Part shown: piece after piece, positions 15,823-24,277 of the stretch | How the letters are laid out: each line of letters starts with the position of its first letter | Numbering within the stretch: the stretch's first letter is position 1 | Assembly (NCBI GenBank): GCA_964384555.1 | Contig: CAYLLA010000017.1 | Span: forward strand, 1 to 33,223 | From: CAG-390 sp964384555 | Lineage (GTDB): Bacteria; Bacillota; Clostridia; Oscillospirales; CAG-272 | Direction: 5' to 3' | DNA: 33,223 nucleotides | The notes under the pieces: model-generated | What the model was told of the DNA's origin: nothing | The model's database searches: none | The model's input: the letters and a program-made list of their open reading frames with translations, nothing else | Translations under genes and position numbers: made by a program

Positions 15823-17220
15823 TCAGTCATCTGCGGCGGCTTGTTTGCTCTTGGGCCAGTATTTTTCAATAAATTCCGGCTTGATGCGCTTAAGCTCGCT
15901 CTTCGGCAGGATAGAGAGCAGCTCCCAACCAAGGTCAAGCGTTTCCTCTATCGTGCGGTTCTCGTAAAAGCCCTGATTGATATATCTTGCCTCAAATTCA
16001 TCGGAGAATTTTGCGTAAAGACGATCCATGGGTGTCAGGGCGGATTCACCAAGCACCACCATCAGCTCCTTGGCCTCGCATCCGCGTGCGTAGCTGGAGA
16101 AGAGCTGGTTCATAACTCCCGCGTGATCCTCACGCGTTCTGCCCGCGCCGATTCCCTTGTCCTTAAGACGGGAAAGGGAGGGGAGAACATCGACCGGCGG
16201 CATATAGCCCTTGCGGTACATATCGCGGGAAAGGATTATCTGTCCCTCGGTGATGTATCCGGTAAGGTCGGGGATCGGGTGGGTCTTGTCGTCCTCCGGC
16301 ATTGAAAGGATCGGTATCATAGTGATCGAACCCTCACTGCCGGCCTTTCTGCCCGCGCGCTCGTACATGGTGGCAAGGTCGGTGTACATGTAGCCAGGGT
16401 AGCCGCGGCGACCGGGAACCTCACGTCTTGCGGCCGACACCTCACGCAGTGCCTCTGCGTAGTTGGTGATATCGGTGATGATGACCAGCACGTGCATGCC
16501 AAGGTCAAATGCAAGATACTCTGCGGCGGTAAGTGCCATACGCGGAGCGGAGATACGCTCAATGGCGGGGTCGGAGGCGAGGTTGCAGAACATTACCGTT
16601 CTGCCGATGGCGCCTGTCTTTTTAAAGTCGTTTATAAAGAAGTCAGCCTCTTCAAAGGTGATACCCACGGCGGCAAACACAACGGCAAAGTTTGAGCCGC
16701 CGTCACCGATGACCTTGGCCTGTCTGGCTATCTGCGCCGCAAGGTCGGCGTGGGGCAGACCCGAGCCGGAGAATATCGGCAGCTTTTGTCCGCGCACGAG
16801 GGTGTTAAGTCCGTCGATGGTGGAGATGCCTGTTTGAATGAACTCAGAGGGGTAATATCTTGCCGCAGGGTTGATAGGCGTGCCGTTGATATCGCAATAT
16901 TTTTCGGGGATGATCCTGGCGCCGCCGTCGATAGGCTCGCCCATGCCGTTAAATACGCGCCCCATGATATCGGGGGAGACGGCAAGGCGAACGCCGTGGC
17001 CGGTAAAGCGCACGCGGCTCTCCGAAAGGTTGATGCCTGCCGCCGATTCAAACAGCTGTACCAAAACGTCATTGCCGTTTACTTCAAGCACGCGGCAACG
17101 GCGAAGCGAGCCGTCGGGCATTACTATCTCGCCCAGCTCGTCATACTTTACGCCCTCAACGCTCTTTATCAGCATAAGAGGACCGGCTACCTCTTCAATG
17201 GTCTTATATTCTTTTATCAT
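15823..17220 (-). CDS. ntpB: V-type ATP synthase subunit B (non-catalytic)
   Basis: Subunit B alternates with subunit A in the V1 hexamer and does not catalyse. The 465-residue sequence shows the family marks KLPIFSGSGLPHADLAAQIARQ near 145-167 (a degenerate P-loop region), the ITDMTNY-like ITDITNYAEALREVS and RRGYPGYMYTDLATMYERAG. The start ATG at 17220 has AAGGAGG 6-7 bases upstream, and the gap from subunit A is only 14 bases. It is normal in length and motifs. Confidence 0.97.
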   Translation of the reverse strand: MIKEYKTIEEVAGPLMLIKSVEGVKYDELGEIVMPDGSLRRCRVLEVNGNDVLVQLFESAAGINLSESRVRFTGHGVRLAVSPDIMGRVFNGMGEPIDGGARIIPEKYCDINGTPINPAARYYPSEFIQTGISTIDGLNTLVRGQKLPIFSGSGLPHADLAAQIARQAKVIGDGGSNFAVVFAAVGITFEEADFFINDFKKTGAIGRTVMFCNLASDPAIERISAPRMALTAAEYLAFDLGMHVLVIITDITNYAEALREVSAARREVPGRRGYPGYMYTDLATMYERAGRKAGSEGSITMIPILSMPEDDKTHPIPDLTGYITEGQIILSRDMYRKGYMPPVDVLPSLSRLKDKGIGAGRTREDHAGVMNQLFSSYARGCEAKELMVVLGESALTPMDRLYAKFSDEFEARYINQGFYENRTIEETLDLGWELLSILPKSELKRIKPEFIEKYWPKSKQAAADD

Positions 17221-17234
17221 TGCCGTCCTCCTTA

Positions 17235-19004
17235 TTATGCCTTGGGTATCGTCGCGTTTATCTCGCGGTCGATATCTTCGGAAATGCTGTCAAAATCAGC
17301 CTTGTAGTTGTCGTTGGGCAGATCCTTTGCTCTGCCTATGCGCTCTCTTATCGGCAGGTCTGTTATCTCGTCGATGGAGGCTCCGCTCTCTATCGCGCGG
17401 CGCGCGGTGTCCTCAAACTTAAATATAAGTCCAAGCAGGCGGTGCTGTTTATCGAGGGGAGAGTAGCTGTCGTTCTCCGTCATCGCGTTCTGCTGCAAAA
17501 AGTCCTCGCGCAGTGAGCGTGCGACCTCAAGGGTCAGGCGGTCGGAGGGGGAGAGCGCATCCGCGCCGATAAGCTGTACTATCTCGTTAAGCTCCGCCTC
17601 TGTTTGCAGGGTCTTAAGGCAACGCTGTGTCAGGGGCATCCAATCGCGCGAAACATTTTCGGCAAACCAGCCGTTAAGGCGTTCGCGGTAGAGGGAGTAG
17701 GAGTTTAGCCAGTTGATGGCGGGGAAGTGGCGGCGATAGGCAAGGGAGGAGTCAAGACCCCAGAATACCTTAACTATACGCAGTGTGGCCTGTGTTACAG
17801 GCTCGGAGATGTCACCGCCGGCGGGAGATACCGCGCCGATGGCGGAAAGCGCACCCTCGCGCCCATCGGAGCCAAGGCAGGTAACACGTCCCGCACGCTC
17901 GTAGAACTGTGCAAGACGGGAGGTCAGATATGCGGGGTAGCCCTCCTCGCCGGGCATTTCCTCAAGACGGCCGGACATCTCGCGCAAGGCCTCTGCCCAG
18001 CGGGAGGTGGAGTCAGCTATGACCGCAACGGTGTAGCCCATGTCGCGGTAATATTCCGCAATGGTAATGCCGGTGTATATCGATGCCTCACGAGCTGCAA
18101 CCGGCATATCCGAGGTGTTTGCGATAAGGATGGTACGCTCCATCAGCGAACGGCCTGTGCGCGGGTCGCGCAGCTCGGGGAACTCGCGCAAAACGTCTGT
18201 CATTTCGTTTCCGCGCTCGCCGCAGCCGATGTAAACGACTATATCAACATTGCTCCATTTTGCCAGCTGGTGCTGAACAACAGTCTTGCCCGAGCCGAAA
18301 GGACCGGGGACGCAGGCTGTGCCGCCGCGGGCGATGGGGAAGAGCGCATCTATCGAGCGCTGACCTGTGATCATGGGCTCGGTGGGCGGGAGCTTGCCCG
18401 CGTGCGGACGAGCCACACGGACCGGCCATTTGTGCATAAGTGTCAGCTCAAAGGTCGAGCCGTCGGCGCATTCTATAACGCCTATCTTGTCATTTACGTG
18501 ATAGTCGCCGGAGCGTATTGAGATCAGCGTGCCGCTGACTCCCGGGGGGACCATCACCTTGTGGCTGAGAGATTCGGTCTCTGCCACAGTACCAACGATA
18601 TCGCCACCCGTGACCTTTGCGTTGCGCTGTGCGGTGGCCTCAAAATGCCAGACGCGGTCGCGGTCAAGTGCGGGGGCAACTATGCCGCGGGTGAGGTTTG
18701 AGCCTGCCATCTCCTGCAGCTTTTCAAGCGGGCGCTGTATGCCGTCGTATATGTTTCCGATAAGACCGGGGCCAAGCTCAACCGAAAGCGGCGCACCGGT
18801 GGATACCACCTCGTCACCGCGGCCCAGCCCTGCGGTCTCCTCGTACACTTGTACCGAGGCGCGGTCGCCGTGCATTTCTATTATCTCACCGATAAGCTTG
18901 TCACGGCCAACATGAACGACATCGAACATATCGGCGCGTCTCATGCCCTCGGCTATAACCAGCGGACCGGATACCTTTAGGATCTTTCCTTCGATCAATT
19001 CCAT
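17235..19004 (-). CDS. ntpA: V-type ATP synthase subunit A (catalytic)
   Basis: Subunit A is the catalytic ATP-binding subunit of V1, 589 residues as expected. The Walker A loop GPFGSGKT lies at 234-241. IGCGERGNEMTDVL carries the catalytic glutamate region, and DSTSRWAEALREMSGRLEEMPGEEGYPAYL is the conserved DSTSRW region. The non-homologous insert region (about 100-200) that separates V-type A from F-type beta is present. The ribosome site before ATG 19004 is poor: GAAAGG lies about 20 bases upstream. The gap to subunit F is 144 bases, the longest inside the operon together with I-K, so extra control or translational coupling here is possible. Confidence 0.97.
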   Translation of the reverse strand: MELIEGKILKVSGPLVIAEGMRRADMFDVVHVGRDKLIGEIIEMHGDRASVQVYEETAGLGRGDEVVSTGAPLSVELGPGLIGNIYDGIQRPLEKLQEMAGSNLTRGIVAPALDRDRVWHFEATAQRNAKVTGGDIVGTVAETESLSHKVMVPPGVSGTLISIRSGDYHVNDKIGVIECADGSTFELTLMHKWPVRVARPHAGKLPPTEPMITGQRSIDALFPIARGGTACVPGPFGSGKTVVQHQLAKWSNVDIVVYIGCGERGNEMTDVLREFPELRDPRTGRSLMERTILIANTSDMPVAAREASIYTGITIAEYYRDMGYTVAVIADSTSRWAEALREMSGRLEEMPGEEGYPAYLTSRLAQFYERAGRVTCLGSDGREGALSAIGAVSPAGGDISEPVTQATLRIVKVFWGLDSSLAYRRHFPAINWLNSYSLYRERLNGWFAENVSRDWMPLTQRCLKTLQTEAELNEIVQLIGADALSPSDRLTLEVARSLREDFLQQNAMTENDSYSPLDKQHRLLGLIFKFEDTARRAIESGASIDEITDLPIRERIGRAKDLPNDNYKADFDSISEDIDREINATIPKA

Positions 19005-19148
19005 TTTAATTCATTTCATGCCTTTCTCGGCTATTTGCGCCGTGATGGTGCGGGCGGCGCTCCCGCTATGCTTGATTTTTGTTGTTGTATAGTGTCTTTT
19101 GCTTGTGATCTTAATGCTTAATGCCCGTCTTAATATCTGCGGGTAAGA

Positions 19149-19493
19149 TCAGAGGATATCACTGCCCACGGCGCGTTTAACGCGGTCGTGCAGGGCACGC
19201 ATTCCAAAGCCGCCGTCCTTGGCGGCGGAGGGAATGGGCAGTATCGCGGGGGTGGGGAGGTCATCAAAGCGAGATATCTCCTCCGCAAGATCGGAGGCGT
19301 ATGCCTCGGTGATGAATATCACGGCATAGCCGCCGTCCGCTACTCCGACGGCGCCTGCGCTGCCTGCGCCGCGAGTGGCAGACTGCAGTGCGCTAAGCGC
19401 TTCGGCGCTGTCCGCGGCCTCAAGCAGGGTAAAGCCAAGCGCGGAAAAGCCCAGTATGTCCTGTCTCTGTCCGATAACGGCTATCTTGTACAT
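19149..19493 (-). CDS. ntpG: V-type ATP synthase subunit F (central stalk)
   Basis: This small Rossmann-like central-stalk subunit (114 residues) begins MYKIAVIGQRQDILGFSALG, the family pattern. It also has AVIFITEAYASDLAEEI and a C-terminal IPSAAKDGGFGMRALHDRVKRAVG segment. A Gly/Ala-rich insert at about 44-54 is slightly unusual. GGAGG lies 7 bases before the start, and the start overlaps the subunit C stop by one base (TAATG). The gene is called ntpG in Enterococcus hirae nomenclature and atpF elsewhere. Confidence 0.94.
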   Translation of the reverse strand: MYKIAVIGQRQDILGFSALGFTLLEAADSAEALSALQSATRGAGSAGAVGVADGGYAVIFITEAYASDLAEEISRFDDLPTPAILPIPSAAKDGGFGMRALHDRVKRAVGSDIL

Positions 19494-20557
19494 TACAATA
19501 CCTCCCTGTGCGCCTGTGCGGTGCGCAAGCGGCTCTCTATCAGTGCGCGGTCCTCGCCTGCTCTGATGCCGGAGGTGATGATGCGCAGATTTTTTATCTC
19601 AAGCTCAAGCCCTGCAATGTATGCGATGATGGGATACGCGCCAAGCAGCTTCATTGATGTCATCGCTGCAAGCTCGGTGAACATATCATTGTCAAACGCA
19701 AGTGAGAGCGCCTCAAGACCTGCCGCAGTGCCGTCTGTTTTGGCAAGTGCCTCTGCCATCTCGCGGTAGCCTGCATCGGCGGCAAGACGGCCAAGCGTTG
19801 CGGTATCCTCGGCATCGCCGAGCGCGGCCATATCTATCCTGCCGCCGGATATCACCGAGTCGTCAAAAACGGCGCGGCGAAGCTCGGCGCGGCGCAGGCG
19901 CATAACGCGTGCGGCGGTGAGAAGATTTATCTGGTCGGTCCTGCGCTCGATGATCTCTGCCACCTCGCGTATGCCACAGGCCGCGGCGGCCTCACGCATA
20001 TCGGCAAAGCAGGCGCGGTCAAGCAGTGAATCGACTGTGCGGGATGCGCCGCTCTGCTCAAGCGCGGCGGCGGCCATTTCCGCACCGCGAGCCATGTTGG
20101 GGATGATCCGGGCAATGTCGGAATAGTCACGCCTCGCCGTGGCATCTATCAGCTCCTCGGTGGGAATGCAGCCGCACTCTATCATAAGCGGGTGCGGGTC
20201 TCGTTGACCATAGGCGCATTTTATCGCCGATTTGAGGTTTGAGCAATCGTATTTGAGCCTGCACATGCGTGCAAGCGGTGTGGATGGGCAAAATGATAGC
20301 AGTGTATCATATCTTTCGGCAAGGTAGCTCGTGAGTGCGGTCTCGGTATCCCCGGAGCTGTTAAAGCCGTATTCGGCAAGACGTGACTCAATCCCCGTGG
20401 CATCAAGCGTGCGCAAAAGCTCGCGCTGAGCCTGCTCGGATATCAGCTCGCGGGAAAGTGCCGAGGCCTTTGCGGCCGCATAACTGTAATCTTCCTCGCG
20501 GTATCGGCCGCGGCGCATGCCGCCTGCCTTTTTCGCTGTCTTTCTGCCGTCAGTCAT
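19493..20557 (-). CDS. ntpC: V-type ATP synthase subunit C (AC39 family)
   Basis: Subunit C (V-ATPase AC39/d family) couples the rotor stalk to the membrane ring. The protein is mostly helical. YSYAAAKASALSRELIS near the N-terminus and the C-terminal PIIAYIAGLELEIKNLRIITSGIRAG are the family signatures. I place the start at ATG 20557, preceded by GGGGGG about 9 bases upstream and overlapping the subunit E stop by 8 bases, giving 354 residues. An earlier in-frame start at 20608 would add 17 atypical residues. A basic stretch of about 18 residues precedes the family start. Confidence 0.92.
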   Translation of the reverse strand: MTDGRKTAKKAGGMRRGRYREEDYSYAAAKASALSRELISEQAQRELLRTLDATGIESRLAEYGFNSSGDTETALTSYLAERYDTLLSFCPSTPLARMCRLKYDCSNLKSAIKCAYGQRDPHPLMIECGCIPTEELIDATARRDYSDIARIIPNMARGAEMAAAALEQSGASRTVDSLLDRACFADMREAAAACGIREVAEIIERRTDQINLLTAARVMRLRRAELRRAVFDDSVISGGRIDMAALGDAEDTATLGRLAADAGYREMAEALAKTDGTAAGLEALSLAFDNDMFTELAAMTSMKLLGAYPIIAYIAGLELEIKNLRIITSGIRAGEDRALIESRLRTAQAHREVL

Positions 20558-21167
20558 TTCCGTTATCCCCCCTGCCGCCAAAAAGTATGCGGCAGACCTC
20601 GCCCTCAAGGCGCGGGCGCGCCTCAGCTATCAGGGCGGAGACCGTGCAGTCTATGCGCGTTTCGCCAAAGTCGAGCCAAAGGCCGCCGCCAATGCGGGCA
20701 TCGCCGTCGTTCAGCTGCCAGCTTACATTCGGCATCTCCCGCTCAAGCTGGTCTGCAAGCGCGCGGCCAAAGCTCACGCGGTCTGAGCGACCAAGCGTTA
20801 TGCGGCACTCGCCAGACTGTCCTTTGGCGGCCTCACGTGCCAGTGCCACCAAAAAACCGAGATAGTTTTCGCTCGGCATGCCGCAGATCTTGCGCTCTGC
20901 CGCCTCAAATACCGAGTCAATGGCGTGGCAACGACCGCCCAGCAGTATGCCGCGCCTCTCTGTTGCCGCCGAGGCACGTGCGCGGGAGACTACTCCCTCG
21001 CCCTCGGCAGCCGCCGCATCCTCTGCGGCGTTTCTTATCTCAAGTGCGCGTGCCTCAGCCTCGGCGAGTATCGCCGCGCACTCCTCATCGGTGCGGGCAA
21101 GAAGGCTTGTCGCCTCCGCCTCTGCCGATGCGATTATCTTATTTGTAACCTTTTCAAGTCCCACCAT
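20550..21167 (-). CDS. ntpE: V-type ATP synthase subunit E (peripheral stalk)
   Basis: Subunit E forms the peripheral stalk together with subunit H/G. The 205-residue protein has a long N-terminal alanine/glutamate-rich helix (about 5-75, coiled coil) and a C-terminal globular domain that binds the top of V1. Sequence identity to model proteins is low by eye, as is usual for this subunit. Position between K and C, length and architecture make the call safe. AAAGG lies about 12 bases before ATG 21167. It overlaps subunit C by 8 bases. Confidence 0.92.
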   Translation of the reverse strand: MVGLEKVTNKIIASAEAEATSLLARTDEECAAILAEAEARALEIRNAAEDAAAAEGEGVVSRARASAATERRGILLGGRCHAIDSVFEAAERKICGMPSENYLGFLVALAREAAKGQSGECRITLGRSDRVSFGRALADQLEREMPNVSWQLNDGDARIGGGLWLDFGETRIDCTVSALIAEARPRLEGEVCRILFGGRGDNGND

Positions 21168-21209
21168 TGGTATTTCTGCCTTTCATGGTGATGATGTTTT
21201 GCGGGTCTA

Positions 21210-21713
21210 TCAAAGACCTGCAGGTGCAAACATAACAAGCAGGAAGGAGCAGATCAGGGAGAGCAGAGCGTAAAGCTCGACCATAGCGGTAGCTGTAACA
21301 GCCTTACCGGATGCCTCGGGACGTTTTGCGACCATGGCAACGCCGGCAGACGCAACGCGACCCTGACGGATGGCGGAGTAGTAGCCGCATATTGCGATGG
21401 GGAGGCAAGCGAAGAGATAGTAGATGCCGCCGCCGAGAGTGGTGACGACCTCACCGCCGATAACGCCGACCTTTACCATTACCATAAAGGCAACGATGAA
21501 GCCGTAAATGCCCTGTGTTGCGGGCAGAGCCTGAAGCAGGAATGCCTTACCGAACTTGTCGGGATCCTCCGACATAAGACCGGCCAGCGACTCACCTACC
21601 GAGCCAACGGCCTTTGCACTTCCCATACCGGGGAGGATGGCGGCAAGTGCCGCACCGATAAGGGCCAGGCCCTCACCTGTTGTCAAGCTGCTAAGAAAAT
21701 CTGCGAAATTCAT
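21210..21713 (-). CDS. ntpK: V-type ATP synthase subunit K (c-ring proteolipid), Na+-site type
   Basis: Subunit K is the rotor-ring proteolipid, here the 167-residue, four-helix double-hairpin form. All side chains of the Na+ site known from E. hirae NtpK have equivalents: L63, T66 and Q67 in QALPATQGIYGF, Q117 in YYSAIRQG, and the essential carboxylate E146 in MVELYALLSL. Only the second hairpin has the carboxylate, as in E. hirae. Sodium translocation is therefore the likely function, though proton use cannot be excluded by sequence. AAGGAG lies 8 bases before ATG 21713. The 142-base gap after subunit I is larger than most in the operon. Confidence 0.96.
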   Translation of the reverse strand: MNFADFLSSLTTGEGLALIGAALAAILPGMGSAKAVGSVGESLAGLMSEDPDKFGKAFLLQALPATQGIYGFIVAFMVMVKVGVIGGEVVTTLGGGIYYLFACLPIAICGYYSAIRQGRVASAGVAMVAKRPEASGKAVTATAMVELYALLSLICSFLLVMFAPAGL

Positions 21714-21855
21714 TTTTGTTTCTCCTTGGTTGATTTTAATTGTTTTTTATGTGGTTTTATTTTTTTGATCTTAAAGATCGGGATCATTTGATCGGCATTT
21801 GCCGGTCGGTGCTCGTTTTGTTTTGCCGTTGCTTATTGACTCTCCGCCCGACGTA

Positions 21856-23802
21856 TCAAACGTCAAGATCCGAGTATTTTTCGGATGGCACGACGGGAGC
21901 AAATGGACGGCCGCCGTCCTCGTAGAACTTACCGAAAAATTCGATGTACTGCAGGCGGCTGGTGTGAACGAAGGAGCCGAGCGCGCTGAGCGCAAGGTTT
22001 AGGATGTGACCGATAAGGAAGCAGAGGAGCATTCCTACGGCTATCGCCACGGGGCTTGAGCCCATGGTGCCGAGGATGTTCATGACCTGCGCCAAAACAC
22101 TGCCGGAGAGGGCAAGCGCCAAGATACGCGAGTAGGAGAGCACATCCGAGCCGAAGTTTACAAGCCCGTAGAGTGCCAAAAAGCCCTTGGGTATGCGCAT
22201 CAGGGGATTTTTCTCCTTGCGGCCGCCTGTCAGCACGATAGCCGCAAGCGCACCGATGGTCACCCATTTGCCGACGGACGGTGCAAGGAAGATCAGTCCC
22301 AGTCCCGCGTAAAGCACCCAAAAGAGCGCGTAGTCGCAAATGGCATCCACAGGGGATTCGTTTTTCCAAACGAGGATGAATTTTATGACCTGTCCCGCAA
22401 CAAGGTGAATAAAACCAAGCGCAAGACCAATAATAAGGAAGGTCATGGGGTCGGCAACCGGATCTACGACCAGTGCCAAAGTCTCCGGCAGTTGTGCATC
22501 CGGGTTAATCGCTTTGGCGATGGCAAGCGGCATATCACCAAAATAGCCGCCAAACAGCACGCCGGTTATCATACATCCGATGCCGCATATGCCGAACATG
22601 TAAAAGGGCTGTGCCTTTTTGGGCTTCATGTGCAACAGGCGCGGGGCAAGAAAGCCGCCAAGCACCAAAAGCAGACCGTATCCCACGTCGGCAAACATCA
22701 TGGAAAAGAAGAGGATATAGAAAAAGCTCATAACAAACGTCGGGTCAAACGTGCCGTAGGCGGGCAGGGAGTACATTCCCACAACCCACTCAAAGCAGGA
22801 CGCGAATTTGTTGTTTTCAAGCTTTACCGGCACATTGTCGCCGGGTTCGGGGTCGCTGAATTCATATGCACAGCCTATCGATTCAAGCACCGCCGTGGCA
22901 CGCTCTGTCTGCTTTTGCGGCAACCAACCGCTAAGCAGCACGCAACTGTTGGTGGAGAGCAAACGCTCCTTTACGCGCTCACCCGCAAGCCTTGTGGATA
23001 CCGTGTCCCACAGGACACGAAGCGAATCGAGCTGACCCGCAAGACCGCAAAAGTTTTCTTCAATGTTCTTTTTTTCATCGGCAAGCGTTGCCGCACGGTC
23101 GGATCCCGCCGCGCAGATCTCCTCGGCACAGCCACAGCCGCGCGGAAATACGGCTCTTGAAAAGCCTATGGCATTAAGACGGCGCAAAAGCTCGTCCGCA
23201 TCCCCTCGCTCAACGATAAAGATGCAATAGGCCGCCGTGCCCTCGCGGTATACTACCCGCCATGCCGCGGCAAGATCGCCGATCTGTGCCGACAGTGCCT
23301 CTCCCTCCGCCGCCGCATTCGGCAGACTGCCCAAAAACAGGCGCGTGTGCTCGGTGCCCTCGTTGTCAAGCGCCACTCCACAGCCCATCCAAGGCCGTAC
23401 AGCCTCGGCTTTTGCCTTTGCCTCTGGGATCTCACGCTCAATGGCGGCAAGCCGCTCGCGCATTTGATTTATCCTGCGGCAGGTCTCTCGCGCTTCGCTC
23501 ATCATCCCGCCGCGGTCCTCGGCAAAGGCCTCACGGTCGATGTCTATCGGCGGCGCGGGGGAGAAGCCACTGCTCTTGCGGCTGTAGGGATAAAGCGGCT
23601 CCATTGCCGATTCTATCTCTGCAAGCTCTGCTTCGCAGGCGCGTATGGTGGCTGACGGGTCATATTTCGCAAGACTGCCGTCAGGGTCGAGGGGAGCCTC
23701 ATCAACATCAACACAGCGAAGCTTTACAAGGCGCGATGCTACGGTATCAGCATCCTCTGCCGATGCCCACACCGTCAGGTGCTTCATTACGCATGTAGAC
23801 AT
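21856..23802 (-). CDS. ntpI: V-type ATP synthase subunit I (membrane a-type stator)
   Basis: Subunit I (648 residues) has a cytosolic N-terminal half of alternating coiled coil (about 1-320) and a membrane C-terminal half with about seven or eight helices. The latter provides the ion half-channels and touches the K ring. FFSMMFADVGYG near 365-380 and GVLFGGYFGDMP are characteristic family motifs. I chose ATG 23802, which overlaps the upstream gene by 16 bases and has GGGAG about 11 bases before it. An in-frame ATG at 23787 (TAATG overlap) is an alternative that drops five residues. The family usually has a few residues before MKKLTL-like MKHLTV. Confidence 0.95.
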   Translation of the reverse strand: MSTCVMKHLTVWASAEDADTVASRLVKLRCVDVDEAPLDPDGSLAKYDPSATIRACEAELAEIESAMEPLYPYSRKSSGFSPAPPIDIDREAFAEDRGGMMSEARETCRRINQMRERLAAIEREIPEAKAKAEAVRPWMGCGVALDNEGTEHTRLFLGSLPNAAAEGEALSAQIGDLAAAWRVVYREGTAAYCIFIVERGDADELLRRLNAIGFSRAVFPRGCGCAEEICAAGSDRAATLADEKKNIEENFCGLAGQLDSLRVLWDTVSTRLAGERVKERLLSTNSCVLLSGWLPQKQTERATAVLESIGCAYEFSDPEPGDNVPVKLENNKFASCFEWVVGMYSLPAYGTFDPTFVMSFFYILFFSMMFADVGYGLLLVLGGFLAPRLLHMKPKKAQPFYMFGICGIGCMITGVLFGGYFGDMPLAIAKAINPDAQLPETLALVVDPVADPMTFLIIGLALGFIHLVAGQVIKFILVWKNESPVDAICDYALFWVLYAGLGLIFLAPSVGKWVTIGALAAIVLTGGRKEKNPLMRIPKGFLALYGLVNFGSDVLSYSRILALALSGSVLAQVMNILGTMGSSPVAIAVGMLLCFLIGHILNLALSALGSFVHTSRLQYIEFFGKFYEDGGRPFAPVVPSEKYSDLDV

Positions 23803-24113
23803 TTCTCAACTATCTCCCAGTATATCATTTTGACCGCATCGTCTGCGTTGCGGGCGGCCTCCGCTTCGATGGCCGCGGCATCACGCTTTGCCTTTTCGAT
23901 CTCGCCGTCTACCAATGCATTGGCGCGACCGGTGATCTCGCCAACGGTCGCGGCCGCGTCTCTGTGCGATTCGCTGTCCGCTGTCTCTATCAGCCGCTCG
24001 GCATCGGCACGCGCTCGCGAGAGGCGCAGTCGCGCTTCCTCGGCGGCGGCGTGGCGTATCTCCTCGGCGCGTTCCTCGGCGATGCGTATCTCCTTTAATG
24101 ACTCCATGGTCAT
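23787..24113 (-). CDS. ntpF: V-type ATP synthase subunit H/G (peripheral stalk coiled coil)
   Basis: This 108-residue, almost entirely helical, Ala/Glu/Arg-rich protein pairs with subunit E to form the peripheral stalk. It is called NtpF in E. hirae and subunit H or G elsewhere. Its sequence is low-complexity coiled coil, so the assignment rests on composition, length and its place as the first gene of the operon before subunit I. AAGGAGGT stands about 10 bases before ATG 24113. A second ATG two codons later is less well placed. The last 16 bases overlap subunit I. Confidence 0.9.
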   Translation of the reverse strand: MTMESLKEIRIAEERAEEIRHAAAEEARLRLSRARADAERLIETADSESHRDAAATVGEITGRANALVDGEIEKAKRDAAAIEAEAARNADDAVKMIYWEIVEKCLHA

Positions 24114-24142
24114 TTACTGTTATACCTCCTTTTTGTCCTGCG

Positions 24143-24166
24143 GCCGGGCAAATACCGACCGCGTGT
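24143..24166 (-). promoter_or_regulatory. GC-rich hairpin in the V-ATPase leader, just before the first ribosome site
   Basis: On the transcript GCGGTCGG can pair with CCGGCCGC (8 bp, one G-T) around a short loop, ending about 15 bases before AAGGAGGT of the first V-ATPase gene. No T-run follows. It may protect the 5' end or tune translation. No known riboswitch class was recognised in this leader of roughly 120 bases. Confidence 0.55.
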
Positions 24167-24242
24167 TATGTCTCCCCATAAGCTTTTTTTATAGGGTCTC
24201 AAGAGATCCTTTTTGCCTTTTAGGTACACATGTACAGTGTTA

Positions 24243-24271
24243 ATTATATCACAAAACTATCCATCTGTCGA
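24243..24271 (-). promoter_or_regulatory. Promoter of the V-ATPase operon
   Basis: On the minus strand, TCGACA (complement of 24266-24271, one mismatch to TTGACA) is followed after 17 bases by perfect TATAAT (complement of 24243-24248) with an extended -10 TG (TGATATAAT). It lies just past the end of the upstream unknown gene and about 130 bases before the first V-ATPase start codon. Confidence 0.88.
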
Positions 24272-24277
24272 TGGTTT

